A stretch of DNA of 64,000 nucleotides from Panulirus ornatus (lineage: Eukaryota; Arthropoda; Malacostraca; Decapoda; Palinuridae): contig NC_092242.1 in the NCBI RefSeq assembly GCF_036320965.1, positions 66,827,020-66,891,019 of the forward strand. Direction: 5' to 3'. The notes beneath the pieces are model-generated. The model saw nothing but the letters and a program-made list of their open reading frames with translations. It was not told the origin of the DNA and did not search any database. Both the position numbers and the translations under genes were made by a program. Below are positions 1-11,439 of this stretch, piece after piece. Numbering within the stretch: position 1 is the stretch's first letter; every line of letters starts with the position of its first letter.

Positions 1-1113
1 CGCTTTGGACGACGTTTTAAAAGCTCGTGCGGCCTCCTGGTGCACTGGCGGCAACCAATCTTGTGCTCCTGTCCCTAATCTCTTTTCGCACAGTCCGAAA
101 AGCGCTTCTCTCTTTGGACACAAGCAAGGCAAACGGAGGGAGTGGGTGGTAGATCCCTCTCTTGTGTGTTCCCGTGGAGCTATTGTGTCTCCTGCAGTGC
201 AACATGGTTATTAGGAGCGAATTATGTACGGATGGAAGTATTCCTTGGAAGATATGATGAACGCGAAGGGTCATGTCTACGACCAAGGGTATGAGTTTTC
301 TTCGAACTATGTGCAAGGTTAAGTGTACTACTTAGCCTGCTTTTTCTTTTCCATGTTATGTCATCAGAAATCTCGAACTACAAGTCATCGCATCTGAGAG
401 GCTATGAGGAAACAAGAGTCGTGGTCTTTGATGTATCAAAAGATTTTGATAAAGTTTTTGAACAGGAGACCGTAAAATCCTTCTTCCCCTTCACTCGGTT
501 TTCCACCGTCACACTTGTTTTCTCTTATCCAGCTCTCCCTCTGGCCGTTCCATCGCTGTGATTGTCAGTGGATCAAACCTGTTTAAGTCTCTCCCTCCCA
601 GTATCAACGTTTTCTAAAGTTCTGTTCCATATCCTGTTTTCTTCCAATGAGTAACAACACTACCGTGTTCCTCCTCCACTTTCCTCCGATCCAGCCTCAT
701 CTTCCTTTGCTCAGTCTGAATCTTGTATCGTTCCAATTACCTATGTAAATTCGGGAATGGATAAGGTTTCCCAGTGGAGGGGAGAGAAACCCAATAAGAA
801 TTCAGTCCTTCTAAAACCTAATTTCCTCATCATTTTTCCATCTTTTTTTTTTTTTCAAACGCCTCACAACTTTTTCATCTTCTATGACGGGTCTGTACCA
901 CAAGTTCCAACCCCTCAACTCACTAGTAGACGTGTTTGGTTATATCATAAAACCTGACAACTCAGCTTGGCACGAACGAATTTACTCTTGATTTCATACA
1001 GAAGACTGACTGCTTTTCTATTACGGAATATTATTATCAGCGCCAGTTCTAGATTATCGAACCTACCCAACAAAGTTAAGTTGAATGATTAGCCCGTCGT
1101 ATTAACTAGGAAC
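1..1113. other. unannotated unique sequence
   Basis: No gene, transposon or tandem array is recognised here. Open frames on both strands stay under about 100 codons and show no familiar domain. A pure T run lies near 842-855. A weak tRNA B-box-like string near 565-578 has no partner A box. Confidence 0.6.
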
Positions 1114-1216
1114 TCTTGCCACTCGTCCTACGCTTAGCCACTCGCTCTAAAACTTAGCCACTCGCTCTAAAACTTAGCCACTCGCTCTAAAGCTTAGCCA
1201 CTCGCCCTGCGCTTAG
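1114..1216. repeat. 20-bp minisatellite, about 5 copies
   Basis: The unit is cttagccactcgctctaaaa. Copies 2-4 are almost identical, while the outer copies have drifted (cgtcctacg, cgccctgcg). The array runs straight into the (CT)n tract that follows, so the two form one compound tandem locus. Confidence 0.9.
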
Positions 1217-1219
1217 TAT

Positions 1220-1221
<2 letters not shown>

Positions 1222-1298
<77 letters not shown>
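1222..1298. repeat. (CT)n microsatellite, 77 bp
   Basis: Perfect CT dinucleotide run directly abutting the 20-bp minisatellite on its left. The GAGA-encoded Arg-Glu frames across it are artefacts of the repeat. Confidence 0.97.
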
Positions 1299-1301
<3 letters not shown>

Positions 1302-1554
1302 CACAGATACTGTTTTGGCTCTTGATCCTGAGGGCTGGCTGTTTGCGTATGTACGGCGTTAGATAGAGGCCATGTCTCACCCGGGCGAGGGACTGCGTTC
1401 TTTTCGTAGGCAGACGCCCTCACAGTAACCTCACAAGACTGCGGCACAGCAACAACGAACATGCCATGCTATATTACTCGGTTGGAAGATTGGCTCTTCA
1501 AGTATAAGAATGTCTGCATTCCCACAGAAGTCATCTGTCACTCTTTTAACGCTA

Positions 1555-1604
<50 letters not shown>
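1555..1604. repeat. (AC)n microsatellite with AT-rich tail
   Basis: About 25 AC units followed by atatacatatacac. The TA-rich end lies 3' of the CA strand, the same order as in every other AC/AT compound tract in the window. Confidence 0.95.
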
Positions 1605-1610
<6 letters not shown>

Positions 1611-1619
1611 TATACACGA

Positions 1620-2528
1620 ATATGACAAAGGTTGATAGCGAATGTCGGATATTGTAGCAAATATTTTTTCTCTGTCACAAATTCATAAGAGGAAAATTTC
1701 ATGAAATCCTTTAAATATATGCATCACTGTTTCAGATATTGTGAGTGGAACTAAATAACATTTAATCATTAATGGTTAGTAAATATCTTTTCGTCCATGT
1801 AAGAATATCCATGAACGATATGTATGTACACACAGTAAAAAAGTATCTCATCCCCATTTCGGGTGAAACAATACGACACTACGGACGAAGGATTTTGAAA
1901 TGTTCCCATTTGTCTGGCTTAACATCGGTAGACCAGCTTTCATTATATTGTAATATGTAGATTGCTAGCGACATTTCCCGTCGTTTCCCACAATAAACAT
2001 TATATTGACTTCATATTTCGATGAAAATAAGTATAAAGTGGAGCTGCCACTTTATATTTTTGTCTGGCGTTCACGTTTACCAACCCTACCAAAACAACAC
2101 GAGTCGTAGTGATCATTTCGAAATTCATCGGACCCGTCAGGGAAGATTTTTCTTTACCGAGTGTACATTTCGATGGTTATTTCATTGCCAGCGTCTGCAA
2201 ATGAAGTAGACGCTCGGTTAACAAAGTTTTTATTTCCTACTGCATGACAAAAAAAAAAAAAAAACTGATTTTTGTGTTGCAAAATGCATGTTCAGTGGAA
2301 AAAAAACTCTTTTTTTTTGTTTCTCTCTTCCACTTCCACACCAGCTTGGGGAAAAAGAGAAGAATAAAAAAAGAATAATACCTTTGTGAGTAAAATTCCG
2401 TTCACTGTCTAAAAACTTTTGAGTGTGTAACGTTGTTCAGAAAACATTCATATCTGTGGTCAAATGAGTCGTTTTTTTTATCAATATTGTCATAACTAGT
2501 ATTGTCTGCGAAGTCGATTACGACTCAG

Positions 2529-2530
<2 letters not shown>
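1620..2530. other. AT-rich unique sequence
   Basis: Nothing recognised. Two 62-codon open frames (1772-1960, 2021-2209) are within chance expectation. An A run near 2250-2265 and a T run near 2310-2318 are present without a recognisable retroposed body. Confidence 0.5.

Positions 2531-2599
<69 letters not shown>
2531..2599. repeat. (TA)n microsatellite, 69 bp
   Basis: Perfect TA run with no interruption. Confidence 0.97.
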
Positions 2600-2601
<2 letters not shown>

Positions 2602-2756
2602 TTTCAGTCTCTGTTTTAAAGGTAAAAATACCGACGTTTTCATATAAAAAACACTTCGAGCTGCGTCAGATATTTTAGCGAGTGTACACAGGAATTTATC
2701 CTTTGGTCTTTAACCAACTCTGGTTTAGCCTTCATATCATATATTCTTGGGAGTTA

Positions 2757-2758
<2 letters not shown>

Positions 2759-2830
<72 letters not shown>
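2759..2830. repeat. (AT)n microsatellite, 72 bp
   Basis: Perfect AT run 160 bp after the previous TA tract. Both plus-strand frames through it read as Tyr-Ile repeats and are artefacts. Confidence 0.97.
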
Positions 2831-2832
<2 letters not shown>

Positions 2833-3007
2833 ATTCGTTTTCTTTCTATCGTCTATTCATTTATTCATTTCTCAATTTGCTTTGGAAATTGGTCTTTTGA
2901 CACTTCTCCAGCTTCCCCATTTTTTGACTCCCGGCCAAGCTTTTCTTGCCTTCTCAATCGTATTCCTGTCCTTTAGTCTCCTTATTCGACCTTACGTGAC
3001 CAAACTG

Positions 3008-3010
<3 letters not shown>

Positions 3011-3076
<66 letters not shown>
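3011..3076. repeat. (CT)n microsatellite, 66 bp
   Basis: Perfect CT run. Confidence 0.97.
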
Positions 3077-3080
<4 letters not shown>

Positions 3081-3625
3081 GTGCTCACATCTAGAGATAA
3101 AAAAAAACTTAAAAAGTGAGGACAAGAAATAATATAAAATCTTTATACAATTCTTTGCTGTGAAGTTTTAGCTTCTCGATTTATCATCTCTGTTCTATTT
3201 CCAGTTTGTCTTGTATATTCAGAGTTATTATCTTTCTTTTCTGTCTATTTCGTCTGGGCTGGCCTTAGTTTCTGAGGCAAGGATTGAGGGAGAGTTGTCC
3301 AGAGTGCAAGAAATGTATTCCTGACGAAGGGATACAGTGGGTAAGATGGCATGGCAAATGGAATGAATATTTACGTACAGATGTGAATAGCAAGAAGTGT
3401 AGTGCATGAGATGACAGACTTAAGGGAGAGTAGAAAAAAAGAAAAAAAGAGGATACTTTAGCTGTAAAGAAAAAGGCCACTGTAAAAGAAGACAGAATAA
3501 AAGAAAGAAAGAAAAGCTTTAAGTTGTGTGAACGAACGACATATGGCTGAAAAAGAAATTGAAAAAAAGTTAAGAGTTGTTTTCGGATCTACGTCACTGC
3601 CAGGGCTTACGTAAGAGTGAAGGGA

Positions 3626-3628
<3 letters not shown>

Positions 3629-3678
<50 letters not shown>
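3629..3678. repeat. (GT)n microsatellite, 50 bp
   Basis: Perfect GT run. Confidence 0.97.
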
Positions 3679-3680
<2 letters not shown>

Positions 3681-3876
3681 CGCGCCCGATATATCTCCTC
3701 TTGTTAACACCCTTAGCAAGTGTGGCCTGTAAAGGAAGGCGGGGGTAGTTTACGGGGGAGTCTGCTCTTACTTATCCCTAACTGCCGCCGGCAAGAATTA
3801 TGTGTGTGGCGCGGAACACCAGAGCGCTACCAGTCTCATTCCCAGATTTCCTAGATCTATGTCTGACAGACGGTTG

Positions 3877-3952
3877 TTTGAAAGTCTGTCTGTGTGTCTG
3901 TCTGTTTGAAAGTCGGTCTGTGTGTCTGTCTGTGTGTCAATCTGCCTGTCTC
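3877..3952. repeat. imperfect (TCTG)n with internal duplication
   Basis: A segment beginning tttgaaagt and continuing with TCTG/TGTG tetranucleotides occurs twice in tandem, followed by a third partial run. The minus strand reads as a Thr-Asp-Arg-Gln repeat, which I take as an artefact. Confidence 0.8.
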
Positions 3953-4484
3953 TCCCTTTGTTCAATCTGAGGAAGACGTTCAACTATAAGAGGCCATCTA
4001 CCTCCCTTAAGTGCTCCCTCTCTCCTCCTCTCTCCCTTTACTCTCCTCCCTAGCTTGTCTCCTTTTAGTCCTTTTCCTCTTCATTCATTTTTTTCCTTTT
4101 CCTCTTTCTGTCTCCTCCCTCCTCCATCTTTCTTTTCATCTTGTCCCTATGTTATTTTTGTTATTCTTTCTCGTCTTATCTCTCAAAAAATGGACTTCAC
4201 TCGGGAACTTAAACTCAAAATATAACTGATACCATATACTTCATTCTTATCAAAGAAGGTCACGTCTCCACCGTATTACAATTCAGTGAATTCTACTTGC
4301 CGTTTCTGATGTGATCAGAGCCACCAACCCATTCTCAGTTGGACCCAAAGACACTGTGGGTGTGGAACCTCTCATTTACAGGTCGTAACACTTCTCGCTA
4401 GTGAAACTCCTCCTTACAGTCTTCATACTGCGAGGGAATGGTCACTTCCAGCGAGGCTGAATCCCTGGGAAGTACAAAGTCCCG

Positions 4485-4575
4485 TTAAGGAACTTTTCAC
4501 TCTAGAGGTCTCCAGCATTCCCCTGCTACTGGAAGTAGCGCATCTGCTTGAAAGAGGTCCAGAGAAACACCTGGA
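4485..4575 (+). repeat. dispersed hairpin repeat, copy A
   Basis: Matches the shared order aaggaactt..., aggtctcc, cattcccctgctactgg, aagtagcgca, gaaagaggtc. The core at 4523-4542 folds as CTG-CTACT / GGA / AGTAG-(CG)-CA, a stem with a two-base bulge. Similar cores lie at 8483, 9270, 53395, 57667 and 62201. I do not recognise the family; it may be a short non-autonomous mobile element. Confidence 0.65.
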
Positions 4576-5037
4576 CTCTTTGTTAGAATGAAATAGAACA
4601 CACAGGCGTGGCCGGCTTACACAAGGGTTACCGTGAACCGCATCCTTGTTACTTAATCATTATTACGTTATATTAATACGATTAAATGCATATGTATACA
4701 TACACGCTATCCAGAGAAGATCCCCGCCACAGCTTATGATGAAAATCACTTGACTCGTAATTGGAAATTATGCAACCGAAATGCTACTGGTAAAACGTAC
4801 CATGGAACAGCAATAGAACTTTTCATCAAAAGAACGTAATTAGTAAAGCTAATTAAAACTTTTGACCAAAAGCCATCTACAGGCAAATTTATCTTCTACC
4901 AAAAACAAGCAAATTACGTGATACCTCAGCGGTTTGAGGTCATCACAAACAATGTTATTGGGCTTGTTTGGGCAGAGCTGTTAATGAGGGTAAGTGCTTC
5001 AGTGGGATTGGATGTAAGAGCTGAAAGGGGTGGGATG

Positions 5038-5040
<3 letters not shown>

Positions 5041-5097
<57 letters not shown>
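5041..5097. repeat. (GA)n microsatellite, 57 bp
   Basis: Perfect GA run inside a 69-codon frame (4918-5127) that has no other support. Confidence 0.97.
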
Positions 5098-5099
<2 letters not shown>

Positions 5100-5139
5100 C
5101 TATGCCAAGGGTATCACATACTCTTAGAGTCGTTGAATG

Positions 5140-5266
5140 GTGTTGAAGGGGTCGTGCCGTCGTGCTCAAGTGATCGTTCCCTGATGCTTAAGGACAACAT
5201 CGTCGTGGTTAAGGGTCGTACGGTCGAGCTCAGGGGTCGTACCGTCATAACCCAAGGATCGTTGTG
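5140..5266. repeat. degenerate minisatellite, period about 20-23 bp
   Basis: Five to six diverged units share the order ggtcgt(a/g)ccgtc...ctcaag. Examples are gtcgtgccgtcgtgctcaag, gtcgtacggtcgagctcagg and gtcgtaccgtcataacccaa. Confidence 0.65.
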
Positions 5267-5620
5267 AGTAGTTCCAAATGAGAAGGTGTAAGTAGATAGG
5301 ATGGATGCAAGGAAGTCATCAAGTTTATGGAAGCCGTGGCAAGTTGGTTATTCATACAGTTTTTCTTTCACTCCTTGATTAATCCATTATTTTCTGTTAT
5401 TTTCGTCTCATCTGTTACTCGACTCTTGACTTCCCCTACCATAATTTCCTTTATGTCCTTTGACATTGTGTCTGTTCCCCTCTTTCAGCCGTTCACTTAA
5501 TTTTCCCGTCATATATTCAGCCTGCTGCCCTGCTTCATCATCTCCTTCCCTCGTATTTTCTTGTATCTTCTTCCTCTTCTTCCCCTGTCAGCTACCTTTA
5601 TATCTTCACATCTTCGCTTT

Positions 5621-5623
<3 letters not shown>

Positions 5624-5689
<66 letters not shown>
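5624..5689. repeat. (CT)n microsatellite, 66 bp
   Basis: Perfect CT run within a longer pyrimidine-rich plus strand (about 5400-5750). Confidence 0.97.
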
Positions 5690-5692
<3 letters not shown>

Positions 5693-6009
5693 CCTCCCTT
5701 CTTTTCCTTCCTTCTGTCTGTCTAAATGACTGTCTTATCATCCTTTTTACCCAATCTTTCCCATACATTTTCTCCATAGGTAATTACACTGAGGAGTCTC
5801 ACTTCAGCTGGGTAATCAGCCTTTAAGTGCACGTGTGATGGTAGAGACCAGGGGGAAGGAGGCGGGGATACAGATTAGCTAAAGACTTTGATATAGCAGC
5901 CATCAACGCTCCGTCAGAGATTGCCTGCTGAGCAGGGGTCAGAAACTCTATTCTTGGCGGAGTTTGACGTGAATTTGTCTTGTTTCTGTTTATCTAGATT
6001 AAAATAAAA

Positions 6010-6080
6010 TGAGAATAATAGTGATAAGGATGATAGTTATAGTGATGATGATGATAATGATGATACTAGTGATAGTAATG

Positions 6081-6122
<42 letters not shown>

Positions 6123-6160
6123 GTAATAATAATGATAATGATAATGATGATAATAATAAT
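6010..6160. repeat. (GAT/AAT)n trinucleotide field
   Basis: Mixed gat, aat and agt triplets with a clean (aat)n core at about 6080-6121. It is the same class as the larger field at 29940-30366, and the reverse-complement type occurs at 32335-32500. Confidence 0.85.
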
Positions 6161-6631
6161 GTCACACGTTTACTTTATTTTGTAACAAAAAGATATTTTC
6201 CTCATGCCCTTCGGCAGGTTTAGGATTCTCTCTCTTCGACAGGAGAAGGCCCCAGGAATTCCAAGCCTTTTGGGTAATTTTCGGATAAAATCCCTTTTTT
6301 AAAGTCTTGGAGGCTAAAGCTGGAGCTCGCTCGGCATTATGAGGTAATTTGGCCGGCCATTCGTACCACAGAGCTACACGATTTACGGACCTCTGGGTTG
6401 TGCTGGAGCTGAGGTCAAAGCAGGATATATTTCTGCGTCTATAATCTTAGGGATCCGGGAAGTGGCGGTGGCAGTATATTCCCTCCTGTAGTGTAGGATG
6501 GGGTTCAGATGATGGCCCTGGAGTGAGTTAGGAAGGTCGGTGTTATTCATGGTCTCTTGAGGACGTGTGGCGCAAAGAGGGACGGAGGACGGTCTTGCTT
6601 CCTCCTCATCTCCAGCATGTCCAGTCAAGTG

Positions 6632-6723
<92 letters not shown>
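6632..6723. repeat. (GTCT)n passing into (TC)n
   Basis: Seven GTCT units grade directly into about 33 TC units. A 48-bp (GA)n tract 100 bp downstream is complementary to it, so a transcript could fold back. Confidence 0.95.
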
Positions 6724-6726
<3 letters not shown>

Positions 6727-6820
6727 TTCGTGGTGGATGAGGAAAGACGAGAAGAATGGAAGAGGCACACGTGAGTCGGGGTACATAGAAATGTTACGCA
6801 GACGTTCTCCAACTCAGGTG

Positions 6821-6823
<3 letters not shown>

Positions 6824-6871
<48 letters not shown>
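6824..6871. repeat. (GA)n microsatellite, 48 bp
   Basis: Perfect GA run in inverted orientation to the (TC)n at 6658-6723. Confidence 0.97.
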
Positions 6872-6873
<2 letters not shown>

Positions 6874-7361
6874 CGTGGGTCTGTGTCGTCGGAGAATGCA
6901 GACGATGATGGGACTGACGTGGTGTTCCCTCCAGCTTAGCCTGTCGGCCAGAGTGAAAGCTTGGTGGGACAGCGCAAGCCGTGGAGTGGAGTGAGGGGGG
7001 GGGGGCTGAGAAGACCTCGTGAGACAGTGTGGAGAAGGTCACGACCTGAGGCTTTGTTTATGGTGAGGTGGGAGGCGCTGGAACGTGTCTGGAGGGCGAC
7101 GTAGACGGGTGAGCCGCCGACGTCAACTCTGGAATTGATGGTGGCGTCGCCCGCGTACTTTTCCCCGCGCATTTGCGTCCATTAGGACATTCTTTATAAG
7201 GCTGAGGATGCGCGAGGGTCCCATCTCTCGTAAGTTGTGGGACGCCGCTGGAAATAGGGAGGGGTATGGAAGGTGGAGATGGCCTTCCTCCTCCCTGGAA
7301 ACGTACAGCACTGACGACGTCACTCACTGAGGACGTCGTAAGGTTGATGGAATAAGACTTT

Positions 7362-7390
7362 CCTCTGGTGCCTCCCTTAGGCACCAGAGG
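7362..7390. other. perfect 12-bp stem-loop
   Basis: CCTCTGGTGCCT (7362-7373) and AGGCACCAGAGG (7379-7390) are exact reverse complements separated by the five-base loop CCCTT. The stem holds 8 G-C pairs. It lies inside a 130-codon minus-strand frame (7058-7450) that I do not recognise. No T-run follows, so it does not look like a terminator. Confidence 0.9.
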
Positions 7391-7470
7391 CGATGGTTTT
7401 GGCGGGGATAACATTGTGTTCGTCCAGGTCGTAAACCATGGTGAAGTCATTGATAGTAAAAGTCACAGGT

Positions 7471-7477
<7 letters not shown>

Positions 7478-7539
<62 letters not shown>
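7478..7539. repeat. (CT)n microsatellite, 62 bp
   Basis: Perfect CT run with imperfect ctccctc and ctgtctctttctg shoulders. Confidence 0.97.
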
Positions 7540-7545
<6 letters not shown>

Positions 7546-7949
7546 TTCTGTGTCTCCCCCTAAAGTTGCAGCATGTAAAATCAAGGAGCTGGCACGGCGT
7601 AAGGAGGGATGTTTACAGTGGCTGGAAGAAAGAGTGGGGCAAAATGATGATGGCATCATTAAAGAAATTCGTGAGGGTTACAGGAAAGAGGAGGTGAGGG
7701 AGGAAGACTAATTAGTGAAAGTTGATAAACAAATGATTATGGTGGCGATAAATAGGAAAAGATTTGGCTGCTCTGGTACGTCGATACTGATCAATAGGAC
7801 TAAATTGCCGGGCAATTAAGGCATGCAATTAGAAGGATTCCTGCATCTCATCGACACATAGTCTTGGACGTAGATGTGGTGAGAGGGGCAGTTGGTGGGC
7901 TGTATACCATGACATGTCGAGCAGGAGCCACCTTTATGGCACCGTTTTG

Positions 7950-7953
<4 letters not shown>

Positions 7954-8022
<69 letters not shown>
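7954..8022. repeat. (GA)n microsatellite, 69 bp
   Basis: Perfect GA run. Confidence 0.97.
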
Positions 8023-8027
<5 letters not shown>

Positions 8028-8245
8028 CCGCTGGGCTGGAAATGATATTCATACCACACAGGGTGTTTTTAACGTTAAGTTTGGGGGAGTATTTGACTTT
8101 TGTGTTGGGTATTTCCAGCGAGTTACTCTTTTCGTCACCGAGTCAATAGTCTGGGCGAAAACTGGAATGATTTTTTCCATAACGCAAATGAACTTGTGAG
8201 GTCAGGGTCCAGTGCCTCGATTCTTAACATTACTTTGAGTAATTT

Positions 8246-8347
<102 letters not shown>

Positions 8348-8435
8348 TTACCAGACTCCGCCCGCAAGAGGTTTTAAACCGCAGTGTGGGATGTGTCACT
8401 TTTTTTTTCTGCTTAAGCTGTAACACTGGGAGTAC

Positions 8436-8530
8436 AGTCTCGCCAGCGAACATTTCGCTCCGGCTTTTTCACAACCTTTCCCCGCTACAGGAAGTAGCGC
8501 AGCCTTTGGGACGCAGGGGCCTCTGAGCGT
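8436..8530 (+). repeat. dispersed hairpin repeat, copy B
   Basis: Carries gtctcgccagcgaac, then cctttccccgctacag and gaagtagcgcagcctttggg. The stem is CTAC / AGGAA / GTAG. The downstream gcagcctttgg matches copy E exactly and copy D closely. The upstream part is more diverged than in D and F. Confidence 0.6.
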
Positions 8531-8854
8531 TGCAGAAGTCCCACAGAAGAGTCATTCTTTTCTCTTAAGGTCGAAAGAATAAGTTCCTCAGTTCTTCTGT
8601 GGTTGTCGCATAGGTTCTTGTGGCTTTTCATCCTCAGTGTAGACAATAAGCTTTTGTATTCCTATCATTCGATATCCAGTTTTTTCAAGTCAAGATATTT
8701 CAAATTCCTCTGGACGTCTGGAATCTCCTCCAACAGGCAGAGATCCGTGTTGGATCAAGCGGAGCTCCGACGAGGTTAAAAGAAAAGAAAGTCTGGAATC
8801 CGCATCAATGTGGAATACTTGCTCGTTGTGTTGGCGTAAATCAGTTGTAACTGG

Positions 8855-9040
8855 CTCTTATGAACGTGAATCCCTCCTTGTCCCCTCGTAGACCACCTTC
8901 CTTATACAGCCACAGGTTCCTATCAACGTGAACCCTTCCTTGTCTCCTCGTAGACCGCCTTCCTTGTACAGCCACAGGTTCTTATCAACGTGTGCCCTTC
9001 CTTGTCTCCTCGTAGACCGCCTTCCTTGTACAGCCACAGC
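8855..9040. repeat. 62-bp minisatellite, 3 copies
   Basis: Units begin at 8855, 8917 and 8979 (ttc(c/t)tatcaacgtgaaccc...gccacagg). Copies 2 and 3 are nearly identical and copy 1 is older. 62 is not a multiple of three, so each copy reads in a different frame, which argues against coding. Confidence 0.92.
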
Positions 9041-9221
9041 CTGACCGACGAGGCTCACGGCCTACCGTTCCCTCATTATTGATTCCTCATGTGCTCTCCA
9101 AGGCCTTCGCTGGCCACCTTACCCGTGGCAGACTCTGCCGCAGTCACTGCTCTCTTCCCTTCCCCTCCAGCATCCCTTGTAGGACGACGGTCCATTGTGC
9201 CTAGGCTGCGTCACTGGGCGT

Positions 9222-9350
9222 GCTCTCTCCTCAAAGAACTTCTCAACGCCAGAGGAGTTCGTCATTTCCCTGCTGCTGGAAGGAGCGCAGCATTGCCCTG
9301 GAATGGCCCCCTTAGAAAGGAGATCCAAGAAAAAACAAGAATCCTTTCCT
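9222..9350 (+). repeat. dispersed hairpin repeat, copy C
   Basis: Contains caaagaacttctcaacgcc, gaggagttcgtcatttccct, gctgctgg, aaggagcgcagc and, downstream, cccttagaaagg. It shares gtcatttccctg with F and the tagaaagg tail with E. A GATA/GA microsatellite begins 26 bp after its end. Confidence 0.7.
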
Positions 9351-9375
9351 AGAAAGGGGTCCTAGGGGCATATAT

Positions 9376-9397
9376 TGATAGATAGATAGATGGATAG

Positions 9398-9470
<73 letters not shown>
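9376..9470. repeat. (GATA)n then (GA)n
   Basis: Short gata/ggat run (9376-9398) leading into a 69-bp perfect GA run. Sits immediately downstream of dispersed repeat copy C. Confidence 0.95.
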
Positions 9471-9474
<4 letters not shown>

Positions 9475-9639
9475 TAATCGACGTAAGGGAACTAAAAATT
9501 CTACAGATCCCATCAGGGTAATTCATCCTTTGGGGTCGGAGGAAAAATAAAAATGTGTTTGTTTAGGGAAATAACATTATTCCCCCTAAGCTAATTATAT
9601 AAATGAAGTCGTGTTGGCTCGCGTGGGCAAACAAACACC

Positions 9640-9662
9640 TCCCCTCCCTCCCTCCCTCCCTC
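9640..9662. repeat. (CTCC)n tetranucleotide, 23 bp
   Basis: About five CTCC units. Confidence 0.85.
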
Positions 9663-9851
9663 TGATGCTGCAGAGGGTCATGGCATATAGAGCAAACGGA
9701 TATTGCAAATGAGAATAATGCATGGTATTTATTAGGCCACAGGGATCGTGAGTTTCGGACGACGCCGATGGGTCTCACTCAGACGTAGGAACATGGCTAT
9801 GAAATGAGATGGTCACGATATGAACACCATCATGACGTGAGGTGATCATGA

Positions 9852-9853
<2 letters not shown>

Positions 9854-9919
<66 letters not shown>

Positions 9920-9948
9920 CAAAGGTCAGACACACACGCACACACACA
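9854..9948. repeat. (CT)n with nearby short (AC)n
   Basis: 62-bp CT run, a 14-bp spacer, then an imperfect cacacacgcacacacac run ending in seven A. Confidence 0.92.
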
Positions 9949-10211
9949 AAAAAAGGGCATATGAGGATTTATTCAACATGCACCAGAGCATAATAAATGG
10001 TACGTATTTTAGGGTACAAAGAGCATCATAGCACTGAATAACAAGATTTATGTGTAATCAGATTTACCCGTTGTTTATCAAGCCAGAGTTCTTTATTTTT
10101 CTTGACATCCTGACAAATTGTGGAGTGATCTGGACACACCAGCGAGTCTGAAGTTGTAAATATCCCGACACCTCACCATTAACTAACTCAAATTTTCTTC
10201 AGAAACCAACT

Positions 10212-10321
<110 letters not shown>

Positions 10322-10439
10322 ATTACCTCACAGCTTGCGCCGTCAGGCCCATTTAACTACCTCAGTATATGTATATATATATATTAATCAGTAATCACTA
10401 GGAGAGAATTTCTATTGAGGTTTACAAACGAAGCAATGG

Positions 10440-11036
10440 GTGGCCACATGCATCCTGAATAGATTACTAATTTCTATAGGATCAAAGCCTTTTCAATCGT
10501 CGGGTCTAATCTCTTACACATATCAGATGATATGCTTTGAATATGCTATTTACCAAACTGTACATAGTCGATCTTCCATGCAGTCCTTCCATGGGTATCG
10601 GATTCCTCAATACCATTTGAAGCTCCAGGCTGTTGTTGTACAGTGGTGCTTCATCCACCGGGCTTCGTCCCAGCGGACACGGATATTCACACCGTCACGA
10701 TTTTCCTCAAACAGAAAGATCGCGAATCACAACTCAGGAGTCGACGACTATTTACGCATCGTGAGAAGCTTACAACCGTGCCCGAGTAATCCTCCCGAGA
10801 AAGGTGTTCGAAAAGAAAATAGAATAACCGGCCATGTATTCTTGGAACATATTTTCCAGGACGCTACGACAAGTCTCTCGACAGCCCACCTGAAAATCGA
10901 CTCTGACCGCGAGGGATATTCGGGTGGAAGGAGCTGTAGCTATGGCCCCTTTCTACCTACGACCGTAGGGGTGGGAAAAAAAGAGTCAGTCTCCACACCC
11001 GTAGTAATATTTCACGAGGTCGTCCATACGATGTAA
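10440..11036 (+). other. 198-codon open frame, unrecognised
   Basis: This is the longest frame not built on a simple repeat. The translation has no signal peptide, membrane segment or motif I recognise, and its composition looks random. With about 5% stops per codon, roughly 0.4 frames of this length are expected by chance in 64 kb. Its last codons read cga-tgt-aagg across a GTAAGG donor-like site (gat|gtaagg near 11033), which is the only hint of exon status. Confidence 0.15.
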
Positions 11037-11105
11037 GGATACACTTCGAGGGTCAAGACCCACTCGCTATTTCATTCTTCTATTTCGGGAAGTCCCCTGT
11101 TGTAA

Positions 11106-11107
<2 letters not shown>

Positions 11108-11163
<56 letters not shown>
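11108..11163. repeat. (AC)n microsatellite, 56 bp
   Basis: Perfect AC run. Confidence 0.97.
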
Positions 11164-11165
<2 letters not shown>

Positions 11166-11369
11166 CGCGAGCCAGGGAGCCCCGCTCTATTATTCTCCTG
11201 TTTTGGAATTCGGTCCTTTACGTTCTACGCGAACTCGTCGAGATAAGAGGCCGTCCCGTACTTAAGAAGTCGAGTACCTCGTTTTCCACCGGCGACAATT
11301 TCCCAACAATTTCCTGCTGGTGTAAGTTACTGGGCGTTCTTTTTCCTCGTGTTCCTACATATGAAGAAG

Positions 11370-11420
11370 GATCTATGTGACTCTTCCGGGATACAGAAGG
11401 CTCTGTGTGACTCTTGCTGA
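11370..11420. repeat. 30-bp imperfect duplication
   Basis: tgtgactctt recurs at 11376 and 11406 with similar flanks (aaggatcta / aaggctctg). Two copies only, but the same 30-bp spacing as larger arrays elsewhere in the window. Confidence 0.55.
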
Positions 11421-11439
11421 CGTAACTCTTCATTATGCA

